Assembly (NCBI GenBank): GCA_016223165.1
Contig: JACRPO010000021.1
Coordinates: 244,286-308,285 of the forward strand
Origin: Burkholderiales bacterium
GTDB taxonomy: Bacteria > Pseudomonadota > Gammaproteobacteria > Burkholderiales > Burkholderiaceae_C
Direction: 5' to 3'
DNA: 64,000 nt
The notes beneath the pieces are model-generated. The model worked only from the letters and a program-made list of their open reading frames with translations, had not been told where the DNA came from and made no database searches. Numbering within the stretch: position 1 is the stretch's first letter; every line of letters begins with the position of its first letter. A program made the translations under genes and the position numbers. Positions 26,842 through 37,271 of the stretch are shown one piece after another.

Positions 26842-29310
26842 TCAGGGGCCATGCACCGGCACCGCACGCAGGTGCTCGCCGAGCCGCCCGGCATCGAGGC
26901 TCGAGCGCGGCGAGACCCAGGTGCCGCGCCACTGCCGCAGCAGGTAGTACTCGAAGCTCGGCCAGTCGTCGGTGCTGATATCGCTGCGCAGGGCCCCGGG
27001 CACCTCGGTGAAGAAGGCGACAGGCTGTTCGCGGCGCGGCCTGACAGCCGATCCGGGCCGCCCGGGCAGCTCGGCCGCCCACGCGCCGGCGATGTCGGGC
27101 GTGAGCACCGCCGCCGCCGGCCGCGTCGCCGGACCGTTCTTGAAGTAGAGATGGAAGTGGCCGCCCCACAGGGCACTGCCGAACACCTGCACGCCGTCGG
27201 TCAGGTGGCCGGTGATGGGGCGGGTGCTCAGGTACCCGCCCGGCGAGAGCAGCCTCTTCTTCTCGCGGAAGAACTCCTGCGTGAAGAGGTTGCTGCTGCC
27301 GGCGTGCCAGGGTTCGTTGATCTTGTTCTGGATGAGGTCGTAGTGCTGTCCGCGCGCGAGCGCCGACTGCACGAAGCGCCGGCCGTCGGCGACCACGATC
27401 TCGACACGCGGGTCGGTGAAGATGCGCTGCGCCGAGGTGCGCGTGTGCGCCCTCACCGCCGCCACCACCTCGGCCGAGATGTCGACCACCGTGATCTTCG
27501 TGATGAAGGGCAGGTCGAGCATCGCGTCGATCAGGTAGGCGTGGCCGATGCCGATGACGAGCACCGTCTTCGGGCGGAACCCCGGGTCGAGCGCAAACAG
27601 GTCGGTGTGGTTCCAGCGCCAGGCCTGGTAGCGGTCCTGCGGCCCGGGGTCGCGCACCAGGGCCGAGGCCGAAGCGGTGCGGCTGAAGTCGACGATGGTG
27701 AAGAAGGTGTCGGTCGGAACCACCGTGGCGACACCGGTGCGGCCCTCGAAGACTTCGGCGACCGCATAGCGGTCGAGGCGGAAGCGCCGGTGGAAGTCGA
27801 GGGGCAACAGCGCCGCCGCGGCGACCCCGGCCGCCAGCGTGAGCCACGCGGTCGCCGGCAGGCCGGAGGTGCCGGCGACCAGCAACAGGCAGCCGGCCGC
27901 GACGACGCCCACCGTGACCATCGCCGCGCCGCCGGTGCCGAAGGCGTCGAAGAGCACCGTACCGCACACGAACGCACCGCCGACATTGCCCAGCGTGTAG
28001 AGCGTATACAGGCGCGCGAACCGATGGCCCGCCGCCTCGACGCGGGTGGTGACGAGCCGCAGCATGACCGGGAAGAGGCCGGCCCAGAACAGCACCGGCA
28101 ACATCAGCGCGAGCGAGAACCAGAGCACGTCCGCCACGGCGGGGTCGCCGATCAGGTGCGCGTTCGCCGCACTGAGCAGCTGCCCGTTGAAGGTGGTGAA
28201 GCGCAGGACATCGGCCGCCGCGGCCCATTGCGGCGGCAGGCGCAGCGCGAGCATGAAGAGCACCGCACCGGCCGCAAACAGGGCCAGCACCACCTCGCGC
28301 AGCCTGCCGCTGTGGCGGTCGGCCAGCCCGCCGCCCAGCCGTTGCCCCAGGGCCATGAGCACGAGGTAGGCGCACAGCACCATCGGAAAGACGATGGTCG
28401 AGAGCGTGAAGTAGCTGGCCAGGATGCGGAAGTAGACGATCTGGATGGCCAGCGTGCCGAAGCCGAACAGCACGGCGGCGAGCGCCGGGCGCAGCGGCAT
28501 GTGGCCGCCGGCAGGCGCCGCCGCCGTGGCCCGGGCGCCTGCGTCGCCCCAAGGCGCCGCGGCGCCTGCATCGCCCCAAGGCGCCGCGGCGCCGGCGCGG
28601 CGCAGGGCGGTCAGGGCAATCGCCGCCGCCACCCCGTTGAGCGCGGCCGCCGCGCGCGCCGAGCCGGTGAGGCCGAAGGCCTCGATCAGCAGCAGGCCCG
28701 CCAGCACCGCGCCGACGGCCGCGCCGGCGATGTTCCAGCCGTACAGCCGGCCCACCGTGCGCCCCAGGTTGTCCAGCCGCTGCTTGGCGACGTGCACGAT
28801 GAGCGGCGTCGTCAGGCCCATGCCGATGATCGGAAAGGCCAGCAGCAGCAGGTTGAGGACGAAGTCGGCGGCCAGGCTGTCGCCCTGGCCGAGCCTGCCA
28901 TTGGCCGCGCGCAGCAGGCCGACCGAGACGAAGCCGTAGAGCGCGACGCCGGCCTCGATCGCGGCATAGGTGAGGAGTGCCGCCCGCGGGGTGCCGCGCA
29001 CGAGGTGGCGCGCCAGCTCCGAGCCGAGGCCGAGGCAGACCATGAAGATGGTCACCACCAGCACCATCGAGATCGCATCGGAGCCGATGACCTGGGTGAG
29101 CACGCGTTGCCACGCGACCTGGTAGATCAGCGCCGCCGCGCCGGACAGGCAGAGCGCGAGCGCGAATGCGGTCGTCGACGCGGTCGTCGACGCGGTTGCC
29201 GGCGGGCAGGCCGACGTGGAGCCGGATGCGGACCTGCGCCGCATGCTCACCGATGCGCCTTCGGGCTGCGCACTCCGGTGTTCGCCGTTCGGGTGGCCGG
29301 GCGGGCTCAT
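26842..29310 (-). CDS. Large membrane protein with C-terminal spermidine-synthase-like methyltransferase fold, 822 aa
   Basis: The N-terminal two thirds hold about a dozen membrane segments in an MFS-like layout (ALALCLSGAAALIYQVAWQR, GWNIAGAAVGAVLAGLLLIE, LYTLYTLGNVGGAFVCG). The C-terminal part is a Rossmann domain with the SAM-type motif VLVIGIGHAYLIDAML, VVDISAEVV and VVADGRRFV. The catalytic aspartate region of true spermidine synthases (YDxIxxDxxEP) reads YDLIQNKINEP, so aspartate is replaced by asparagine and aminopropyl transfer is doubtful. A 27-bp tandem duplication inserts GAAAPWGDA twice in a cytosolic loop. Likely a membrane-tethered SAM-binding protein; function unknown. Confidence 0.85.
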   Translation of the reverse strand: MSPPGHPNGEHRSAQPEGASVSMRRRSASGSTSACPPATASTTASTTAFALALCLSGAAALIYQVAWQRVLTQVIGSDAISMVLVVTIFMVCLGLGSELARHLVRGTPRAALLTYAAIEAGVALYGFVSVGLLRAANGRLGQGDSLAADFVLNLLLLAFPIIGMGLTTPLIVHVAKQRLDNLGRTVGRLYGWNIAGAAVGAVLAGLLLIEAFGLTGSARAAAALNGVAAAIALTALRRAGAAAPWGDAGAAAPWGDAGARATAAAPAGGHMPLRPALAAVLFGFGTLAIQIVYFRILASYFTLSTIVFPMVLCAYLVLMALGQRLGGGLADRHSGRLREVVLALFAAGAVLFMLALRLPPQWAAAADVLRFTTFNGQLLSAANAHLIGDPAVADVLWFSLALMLPVLFWAGLFPVMLRLVTTRVEAAGHRFARLYTLYTLGNVGGAFVCGTVLFDAFGTGGAAMVTVGVVAAGCLLLVAGTSGLPATAWLTLAAGVAAAALLPLDFHRRFRLDRYAVAEVFEGRTGVATVVPTDTFFTIVDFSRTASASALVRDPGPQDRYQAWRWNHTDLFALDPGFRPKTVLVIGIGHAYLIDAMLDLPFITKITVVDISAEVVAAVRAHTRTSAQRIFTDPRVEIVVADGRRFVQSALARGQHYDLIQNKINEPWHAGSSNLFTQEFFREKKRLLSPGGYLSTRPITGHLTDGVQVFGSALWGGHFHLYFKNGPATRPAAAVLTPDIAGAWAAELPGRPGSAVRPRREQPVAFFTEVPGALRSDISTDDWPSFEYYLLRQWRGTWVSPRSSLDAGRLGEHLRAVPVHGP
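28535..28588. repeat. 27-bp in-frame tandem duplication
   Basis: Two 27-bp units (differing at one base) beginning GCGCCTGCGTCGCCCC and GCGCCTGCATCGCCCC lie inside the membrane-protein gene and encode the repeated PWGDAGAA segment (minus strand). Confidence 0.85.
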
Positions 29311-29339
29311 GACCAGCTCATCACCGGTTCATGACCAGC

Positions 29340-30218
29340 TCAGGACCCCAGCATCGCCAGCACCGCGGCCGCCGTCTCCTCGGGCCGCTCCATCGGGAAG
29401 AGGTGCGAGCCCTCCATCCACTTCCAGTGCGGCCCGGCCAGGCGGCGCACGAAGCCCAGGCCGAGCTGCCGGTTCTCGGCCGAACGCCGGCCGGCGATGA
29501 AGGCCGCCGGGCAGCGCAGCGGGTGGCGCTGCAGCAGCGCCGGCACATGGTGCGGCAGCGTGTTGTAGATGCGCGTCTCGATCTCGCGCTTGAAGGCGAG
29601 CGTCACGCCGCCGGTGTCGCCGGCGTCGCCGGCCCCATCGACCGCACGGGCCCCGTCGCCTTCATCGACTTCATGGCCCAGGTCGGCCTCGAACCCGTGG
29701 TGCAGGTAGTCCTCCAGCACGCGCGGGTCCCAGCGCGCGAACATCGGCTTGCCGGCGAAGTGCTCGCGCACCGCCTGCAGCGAGGGCCAATGCGCGCGCC
29801 GCCGCGCCGAGGCCTTGCCCGGCCCGCCGCGGCGGATGAGGCCGCTCATCTTCAGCAGGCCGAAGGCCGGCGCACGCCAGCCCGAGACGATGGGCGCGTC
29901 GAGCAGCACGACGCTGCTCACGAGCGCGGGCCTGCGGCTGGCGGCGAGCAGGCTCAGGTAGCCGCCCATCGAATGCCCCACCAGGGCCACCGGCTGGCCC
30001 GCGGCCTCGCGCTCGATGAAGGCGATCAGCTCGTCGCGCAGGTGGCGCCAGCCGCTCGTCACCGGGTAGGCCGGGTCGTGCCCCAGTTTCTCGGGCGCCA
30101 GCACGCGCCAGCCGGCCCGGCGCCAGGCCTCGAACAGCACGCCATAGGTGCCGGCGGGGTAGCTGTTGGCGTGGCAGAAGACGAGCGTGCGGCCCGTGGT
30201 TCTCGATCGCGGCGCCAT
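29340..30218 (-). CDS. Alpha/beta-hydrolase, 292 aa
   Basis: The start MAPRSRTTGRTLVFCHANSYP at 30218 leads directly into the first strand. The nucleophile elbow GHSMGG, oxyanion region FCHANSYPAGTY, acid region (GRRSAENRQLG) and the catalytic histidine in MEGSHLFPMERPEETA are visible. A low-complexity Asp/Gly/Ala insert (DGARAVDGAGDAGDTGG) lies in the cap region and is encoded by short repeats. A cytosolic esterase/hydrolase of unknown substrate. It lies downstream of Anbu across a palindromic element. Confidence 0.86.
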   Translation of the reverse strand: MAPRSRTTGRTLVFCHANSYPAGTYGVLFEAWRRAGWRVLAPEKLGHDPAYPVTSGWRHLRDELIAFIEREAAGQPVALVGHSMGGYLSLLAASRRPALVSSVVLLDAPIVSGWRAPAFGLLKMSGLIRRGGPGKASARRRAHWPSLQAVREHFAGKPMFARWDPRVLEDYLHHGFEADLGHEVDEGDGARAVDGAGDAGDTGGVTLAFKREIETRIYNTLPHHVPALLQRHPLRCPAAFIAGRRSAENRQLGLGFVRRLAGPHWKWMEGSHLFPMERPEETAAAVLAMLGS

Positions 30219-30380
30219 CAGAGCCTGTGAATGAATCAGCCGCGCCCGAGCGGCGCGCCGGAAGGTGTCGGATCTAGGCGCAAAGCGCAGCCATATCCGG
30301 TGATATGGGGAGCATTTGCAACGACGAGCCGGCGCCTTCTGGCGCGGCGAGCGGGGGCGGATGACTCGTTCACAGGCTCT
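30219..30380. repeat. Palindromic MITE-like element, about 162 bp
   Basis: The two ends are inverted copies: AGAGCCTGTGAATGAATCAG from 30220 pairs with a reverse complement ending at 30380, about 42 of 52 positions by hand alignment. The centre holds a perfect CCATATC-CGGT-GATATGG palindrome (around 30290-30307) and AGCATTTGCAACGACG, AT-rich for this genome. It fills the gap between the hydrolase start and the Anbu stop, and its end sequence recurs at 24802 and partly at 6896. No transposase is encoded. Confidence 0.75.
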
Positions 30381-31210
30381 CAGACGATGCGTTCGCCGGG
30401 ATGCGTGATCTTGCGCATCGGCTCGTAGCGCGCGCTCTTCACCATCAGCGGGTGCGTGGCGTCGCCGCCGTCCCAGCGCGGGTCGTCGATGCTCTCGAAC
30501 ACCTCGCGCAGGCGCTGGCCCCAGGTGCTGCGGATCATCTGGAAATACGGGTTGGCGTCGTCGATGCACACATGCTCGTCGCTGGCGAAATGCCCTTCGC
30601 GATAGACGAGCAGGTCCAGCGGCGGGCCGACGCTGAGGTTGGACTTGAGCGTGCTGTCCATCGACACGAGCGCGCACTTGGCCGCTTCGTCCAGGCCCGT
30701 GGCCGGCGTCAGCACGCGGTCGAGGATGGGCTTGCCGTACTTGCTCTCGCCGACCTGGAAGAAGCAGGTCTCGCGCGTCGCCTCGATGAAGTTGCCGGCG
30801 CTGTAGACGAGGAAGAGGCGCATCGCCTCGCCCTTGATCTGGCCGCCGAAGATCATGCTGGCATTGAAGTCGATGCCGCTGGCCTTCAGCGATGGGCCGT
30901 CCTGCTGGTAGACGCGGCGCACCGCGGCGCCGAGCACGCGTGCGGCGTCGAACATGCTGCTCGCATTCCAGATCGTGACCGGCTCGTCGGTGGGGTGGGC
31001 GCCCTCGATCTTCTCCACCTGAAGCACCTCGCGCACGCTTTGGCTGATGCTGAGGTTGCCGGCCGAGAGCATGACCATGAAGCGGTCGTCGCGCTTCTCG
31101 TAGATCATCATCTTGCGGAAGGTGCTGATCGCATCCAGGCCCGCGTTCGTGCGCGAGTCCGAGAGGAAGACGAGGCCGGCGTTGAGCTTGATGCCGACGC
31201 AGTAGGTCAT
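30380..31210 (-). CDS. Anbu-type proteasome homologue (ancestral beta-subunit), 276 aa
   Basis: The start MTYCVGIKLNAGLVFLSDSRTNAGLD at 31210 is the family signature. After Met removal the N-terminal Thr1 would be the nucleophile, with D17 (SDSR) and K32 (FRKMMI) completing the Ntn-hydrolase centre, so the protease looks active. Length fits Anbu (240-280 aa). In many bacteria Anbu is encoded with a transglutaminase-like protein, an alpha-E protein and an ATP-grasp protein; none of these adjoin it here. It forms helical or ring assemblies in the cytosol in studied homologues; its substrate is not known. Confidence 0.9.
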   Translation of the reverse strand: MTYCVGIKLNAGLVFLSDSRTNAGLDAISTFRKMMIYEKRDDRFMVMLSAGNLSISQSVREVLQVEKIEGAHPTDEPVTIWNASSMFDAARVLGAAVRRVYQQDGPSLKASGIDFNASMIFGGQIKGEAMRLFLVYSAGNFIEATRETCFFQVGESKYGKPILDRVLTPATGLDEAAKCALVSMDSTLKSNLSVGPPLDLLVYREGHFASDEHVCIDDANPYFQMIRSTWGQRLREVFESIDDPRWDGGDATHPLMVKSARYEPMRKITHPGERIV

Positions 31211-31530
31211 GGGTGGGTTCCGTGAGGTTGCGGGCGTGCGTTCGGGTGATGGCGGCACGCGCATGTCGCCAGCCCACCACAGCCGCGGGAAAGTCCTGAG
31301 CACGGATGCTACCGGCCCGGCGCGTGCCGCAAGCACGCAATTGTCGCGGCCGCACGCAGCACTTCGTGCCTCGAGGCACGCGGTGACGAAGCGCGGCGGC
31401 GTGTCGCGCGGCACCGCGCGATCACCACCTATTGCAGCAGCGACATCGTCTGCCGCTGCCTAGATTGCCTGCACATCAGACCGGCGCTCATGCGGCGCCG
31501 GCATCCAACCCTCTGTGCAGGAGTCTCCCC
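31211..31530. promoter_or_regulatory. 320-bp divergent region upstream of Anbu and TonB receptor
   Basis: No gene is seen. It contains a perfect 16-bp palindrome CGTGCCTCGAGGCACG at 31365-31380, a possible operator. AGGAG at about 31518-31522 serves the receptor gene. No recognisable Fur box or convincing -35/-10 pair was found. Confidence 0.45.
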
Positions 31531-34386
<2,856 letters not shown>

Positions 34387-34398
34387 CGCCGCTGCTGC

Positions 34399-34440
34399 GC
34401 CCCGCCCGGGCTGTCGCGTTCGGGCGGGGCGGATTCGCCG
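34399..34440. terminator. Convergent terminator hairpin
   Basis: GCCCCGCCCG (34399-34408) pairs with CGGGCGGGGC (34431-34440), a perfect 10-bp stem with a 22-base loop. It lies between the TonB receptor stop and the convergent regulator stop and probably serves both directions. Confidence 0.6.
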
Positions 34441-34449
34441 GCGCGCTCG

Positions 34450-35301
34450 TCAGGCCGCCTCGGCGCAAGGCACGGCCAGCGCATAGCCGCTGCCGCGCAC
34501 CGCCTCGACCTGCAGCTCGTGCACGGCCTCGTCGCGCAGCCGCTGCCGCAGCCGGTGCACGTGCACGCGCAGGCTGCGCGTCTGCAGCCGCTCGTGCTGC
34601 GGCAGCGCGGCCAGCAGATGCTCGGCCGGCACGATGTCGCCGGCCGCATCCATCAGGCAGCGCAGCAGCGCCGCCTGCGCATGCGTGAGGCGCACGCTGC
34701 GCGGCCCGCGCGTCAGCCGTTGCTGCGCGAACTGCAGTGACCAGCCGCCGGCCTGCAGCGGCCGGCCGGCGCCCAGGCCATCGGCGGGCTGCGCTGCTTC
34801 GACGGCCGCGATGCGCCGCCGCAGCAGCGCATGCAGGTGCGCCCGCAGCCTTCGCGGCGCGAGCGGGCGTGCCAGGTAGAGGTCGGCGCCGAGCTCGAGC
34901 GCGACGATCTCGTCCACCTCGTCGGCCTGCTCGGCGAGCACGATGAGCGGACAGCGGTGCGACGAGGCCAGCGTCTCGATGGCGCGCGCGGCACGGCCGT
35001 CGACGAGCGCGGCGTCGATGAGCACGGCGTCGAACCTCGCCAGCGTCGCGGCGCGCACGGCCTGTTCGGCGCCGGGCAGGCTGAGGCAACGCAGGCCCTC
35101 GCGCGCAAGCAGCGCGACGAGCGTGGTGTCGGGACGGATCGCCTCGCCGACGAAGAGCAGCAGCTGCGCCGGCGCGGCGGGGCTGCCCTCGGCCACGGCG
35201 GCCCCGGCCGGCCGCAGCACGCCCGGCAGCGAGAACGCCGCGGCCGCCGAGGCCGCCGGCGGAACGGGAGGATGCGTCACGCGCTCGCTGCTGAAGTCCA
35301 T
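34450..35301 (-). CDS. OmpR-like regulator with degenerate receiver, 283 aa
   Basis: ATG 35301 (MDFSSERVTHPP) is preferred because longer forms run toward the divergent gene at 35400. After about 45 low-complexity residues comes a receiver-like domain: the acidic pocket is reduced to E53 (FVGEAIRPD), D96 remains (AVLIDAAL), the switch Thr/Ser is A123 (IVLAEQA) and the conserved lysine is R145 (LARPLAP). Phosphorylation is therefore unlikely or altered. A C-terminal winged helix follows (LTHAQAALLRCLMDAAGDIV...SLRVHVHRLRQRL...VRGSGYAL). No histidine kinase is adjacent. Mirror image of the 38855-39643 gene. Confidence 0.85.
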   Translation of the reverse strand: MDFSSERVTHPPVPPAASAAAAFSLPGVLRPAGAAVAEGSPAAPAQLLLFVGEAIRPDTTLVALLAREGLRCLSLPGAEQAVRAATLARFDAVLIDAALVDGRAARAIETLASSHRCPLIVLAEQADEVDEIVALELGADLYLARPLAPRRLRAHLHALLRRRIAAVEAAQPADGLGAGRPLQAGGWSLQFAQQRLTRGPRSVRLTHAQAALLRCLMDAAGDIVPAEHLLAALPQHERLQTRSLRVHVHRLRQRLRDEAVHELQVEAVRGSGYALAVPCAEAA

Positions 35302-35399
35302 GGCGCGGCCGATCTTCCGAGGCGCGCCCGCCCTCGGCAAGGACCATTGATCGACGCCCGTGCGTGCCAATTTGGCTTGGCCCGCAACCGGCGCGCAGA

Positions 35400-37109
35400 A
35401 TGGCCCGCATGGTGTCTGCTGCCGCTGCCGCTGCCGCGCCCAGCGGCTCTCGCGCAGCCGTGCCGGCGGGCTTTCTCGCGGCCCGCCCGCCGTCGGAGGC
35501 TGGCGCGCATCAGGAAGCCTCGGCGCGCACCTGGGTCTACCGGCACGTCTCCGCCGCCATCGTCGAGGGCCTGTTGTGGCCGGGGCTGCGGCTGCCCTCG
35601 GCGCGTGAACTGTCGCGCGCCTGGGGCGTGGCGCGCGGCGCCATCGACGAGGCGCTCATGCGCCTGGCGCGCGAGGGCCTGCTCGAGCGCCGCGTCGGGC
35701 GCGGCAGCTTCATCGCGCGCCGCCTGCCGCCGGGCATGGTGCGCGAGGTCAGCGGGCGCGCGGCGATCACGCGCCACGCCGGCGAGGCGCTGAATGCGCT
35801 GGCGCCGCTGCTGCGCATCGGAAAGCCGCCGGGGCAGGGGCCGCCCGACCTGCACCACGGTGCCACGGCGGCGCGGCCGCTCCTGGACCCGCGGGTGCCC
35901 GACACCGACCTCTTCCCGCTCGCCGCGTGGCGCCGCTGCATGGGCGCGGCGCACGCCGAGGCCGACCGCGCCAGCCTCTTCTACGGCCTGCCGGCCGGCT
36001 GGCCGGCGCTGCGCGAGGCCACGGCGCGCCACTTGGCGCTGACGCGCGCGCTCGAGTGCAGCGCCGAGCAGGTGATCATCCTCAACGGGCCGCTGCAGGC
36101 GCTCGATCTCGTCGTGCGCGTGCTGCTCGAGCCGGGCGACCCGGTGGTCGTCGAGCGGCCGGGCTACATGAGCATCGCGCGCACCGTCGGCCTGCCGCCG
36201 CTGGACCTGCGCGGTGCGCCCGTCGACGACGAAGGCCTCGATGTCGAGGCGGCGCGGCGCGCGTGCCCGGCGCCTTCGCTCATCTACGTGCACCCCTTGC
36301 ACCAGTACCCCACCGGCGCGCGCCTGTCGCCGGCGCGCCGCGCCGCGCTGCTGGCCTGGGCACGCGAGAGCCGGGCCTGGGTGATCGAAGGCGACCACGG
36401 CGGCGAGATCGTGCACGACGGCGCCGTGCCGCCGGCGCTGATGGGCAGGAGTGGCAACTTGCCGCCGGCGCTGGGCAGGAGTGCCCCTGCGCCGTCGGCG
36501 CGGACGATTGCGGCCCGGCCGTCGGCGCCGGCGGGCACCGGCGCCGCAACGGACGACGGCGGCCAGGTGCTCTTCCTGGGCACCTTCAACGGCGTCATGT
36601 TCCCTTCGCTGCGCCTGTCGTACCTCGTCGTGCCCGAGCGGCTGGTGCCGGCCTTCACGGCCGTGCGCGGCCTCTTCGGCGACCACCCGCCGCTGGCACC
36701 GCAGCAGGCGCTGGCCCGCTTCATCCAGGAGGGGCACCTGAACGCGCATCTGCGTCGCATGCGCGGCGTCTACCGGCAGCGGCGCAACGCGGTGATCGCG
36801 GCCGTGGCGCGCCACCTGCCGGGCGGCGTGCGCCTCGGGCCGCTGCTCGGCGGCATGCACGGTTGCCTGCACCTGCCGGCCGGCTGCGCCGACGAGCCGC
36901 TCGTGCAGCGCCTGGGCGAAGCCGGCTTCGCCATCGAGATGCTCTCGGCCTATTCGTGGCCGCAGCCGGGCACGAGCGGCCTCGTCTTCGGCTACGGCGC
37001 CGACGACGAGGCGCGCATCGACGCCGCGATGCAGCAGCTGGGGTTGTTCGTGCGCGAGGCGTTGGAGGAGCGGCCGGCGTCGCGGCCCGTCGCATCGCGC
37101 CGTGCCTGA
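35400..37109 (+). CDS. MocR-like regulator (GntR-type HTH + aminotransferase fold) lacking the PLP lysine, 569 aa
   Basis: ATG 35400 (MARMVSAAA); GTG 35364 or ATG 35409 are alternatives. The winged helix VYRHVSAAIVEGLLWPG...RLPSARELSRAWGVARGAIDEAL is followed by a class-I aminotransferase-like domain (GLPAGWPALREATARHL, VIILNGPLQALDLVVRVLLEPGD, YVHPLHQYPTGARLS). Where MocR proteins have GTFSK with the PLP-binding lysine, this one reads GTFNGVMFPSLRL, so G398 replaces lysine. The usual EDDYDSEF is EGDHGGEI. It should bind DNA but probably senses PLP/amine ligands non-covalently or not at all. Alanine-rich linkers contain short repeats. Confidence 0.88.
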   Translation: MARMVSAAAAAAAPSGSRAAVPAGFLAARPPSEAGAHQEASARTWVYRHVSAAIVEGLLWPGLRLPSARELSRAWGVARGAIDEALMRLAREGLLERRVGRGSFIARRLPPGMVREVSGRAAITRHAGEALNALAPLLRIGKPPGQGPPDLHHGATAARPLLDPRVPDTDLFPLAAWRRCMGAAHAEADRASLFYGLPAGWPALREATARHLALTRALECSAEQVIILNGPLQALDLVVRVLLEPGDPVVVERPGYMSIARTVGLPPLDLRGAPVDDEGLDVEAARRACPAPSLIYVHPLHQYPTGARLSPARRAALLAWARESRAWVIEGDHGGEIVHDGAVPPALMGRSGNLPPALGRSAPAPSARTIAARPSAPAGTGAATDDGGQVLFLGTFNGVMFPSLRLSYLVVPERLVPAFTAVRGLFGDHPPLAPQQALARFIQEGHLNAHLRRMRGVYRQRRNAVIAAVARHLPGGVRLGPLLGGMHGCLHLPAGCADEPLVQRLGEAGFAIEMLSAYSWPQPGTSGLVFGYGADDEARIDAAMQQLGLFVREALEERPASRPVASRRA

Positions 37110-37200
37110 TGACCGTGCATCGGTCCTTCGTCGCGCGGCGCGCACGGTGCGAACCCGGGCGGCCACACTGCGGGCCATGTCGCGGCCACGACGATCGCCG

Positions 37201-37254
37201 GCGCACCTGGCGCACCTGGCGCACCTGGCGCATCTGGCGCATCTGGCGCGCCTG
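37201..37254. repeat. 9-bp tandem array (GCGCACCTG), 6 copies, upstream of MocR-like gene 2
   Basis: Three GCGCACCTG, two GCGCATCTG and one GCGCGCCTG in exact 9-bp register, ending 7 bp before the AGGAG ribosome-binding site of the next gene. Copy-number change here would alter the leader or promoter spacing of that regulator. Confidence 0.88.
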
Positions 37255-37271
37255 TCGCGCAGGAGCACCCG

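Noticed and set aside
37201..37254. CRISPR array
   Set aside because: Repeats are only 9 bp, contiguous and without spacers, and no cas genes are in the window.
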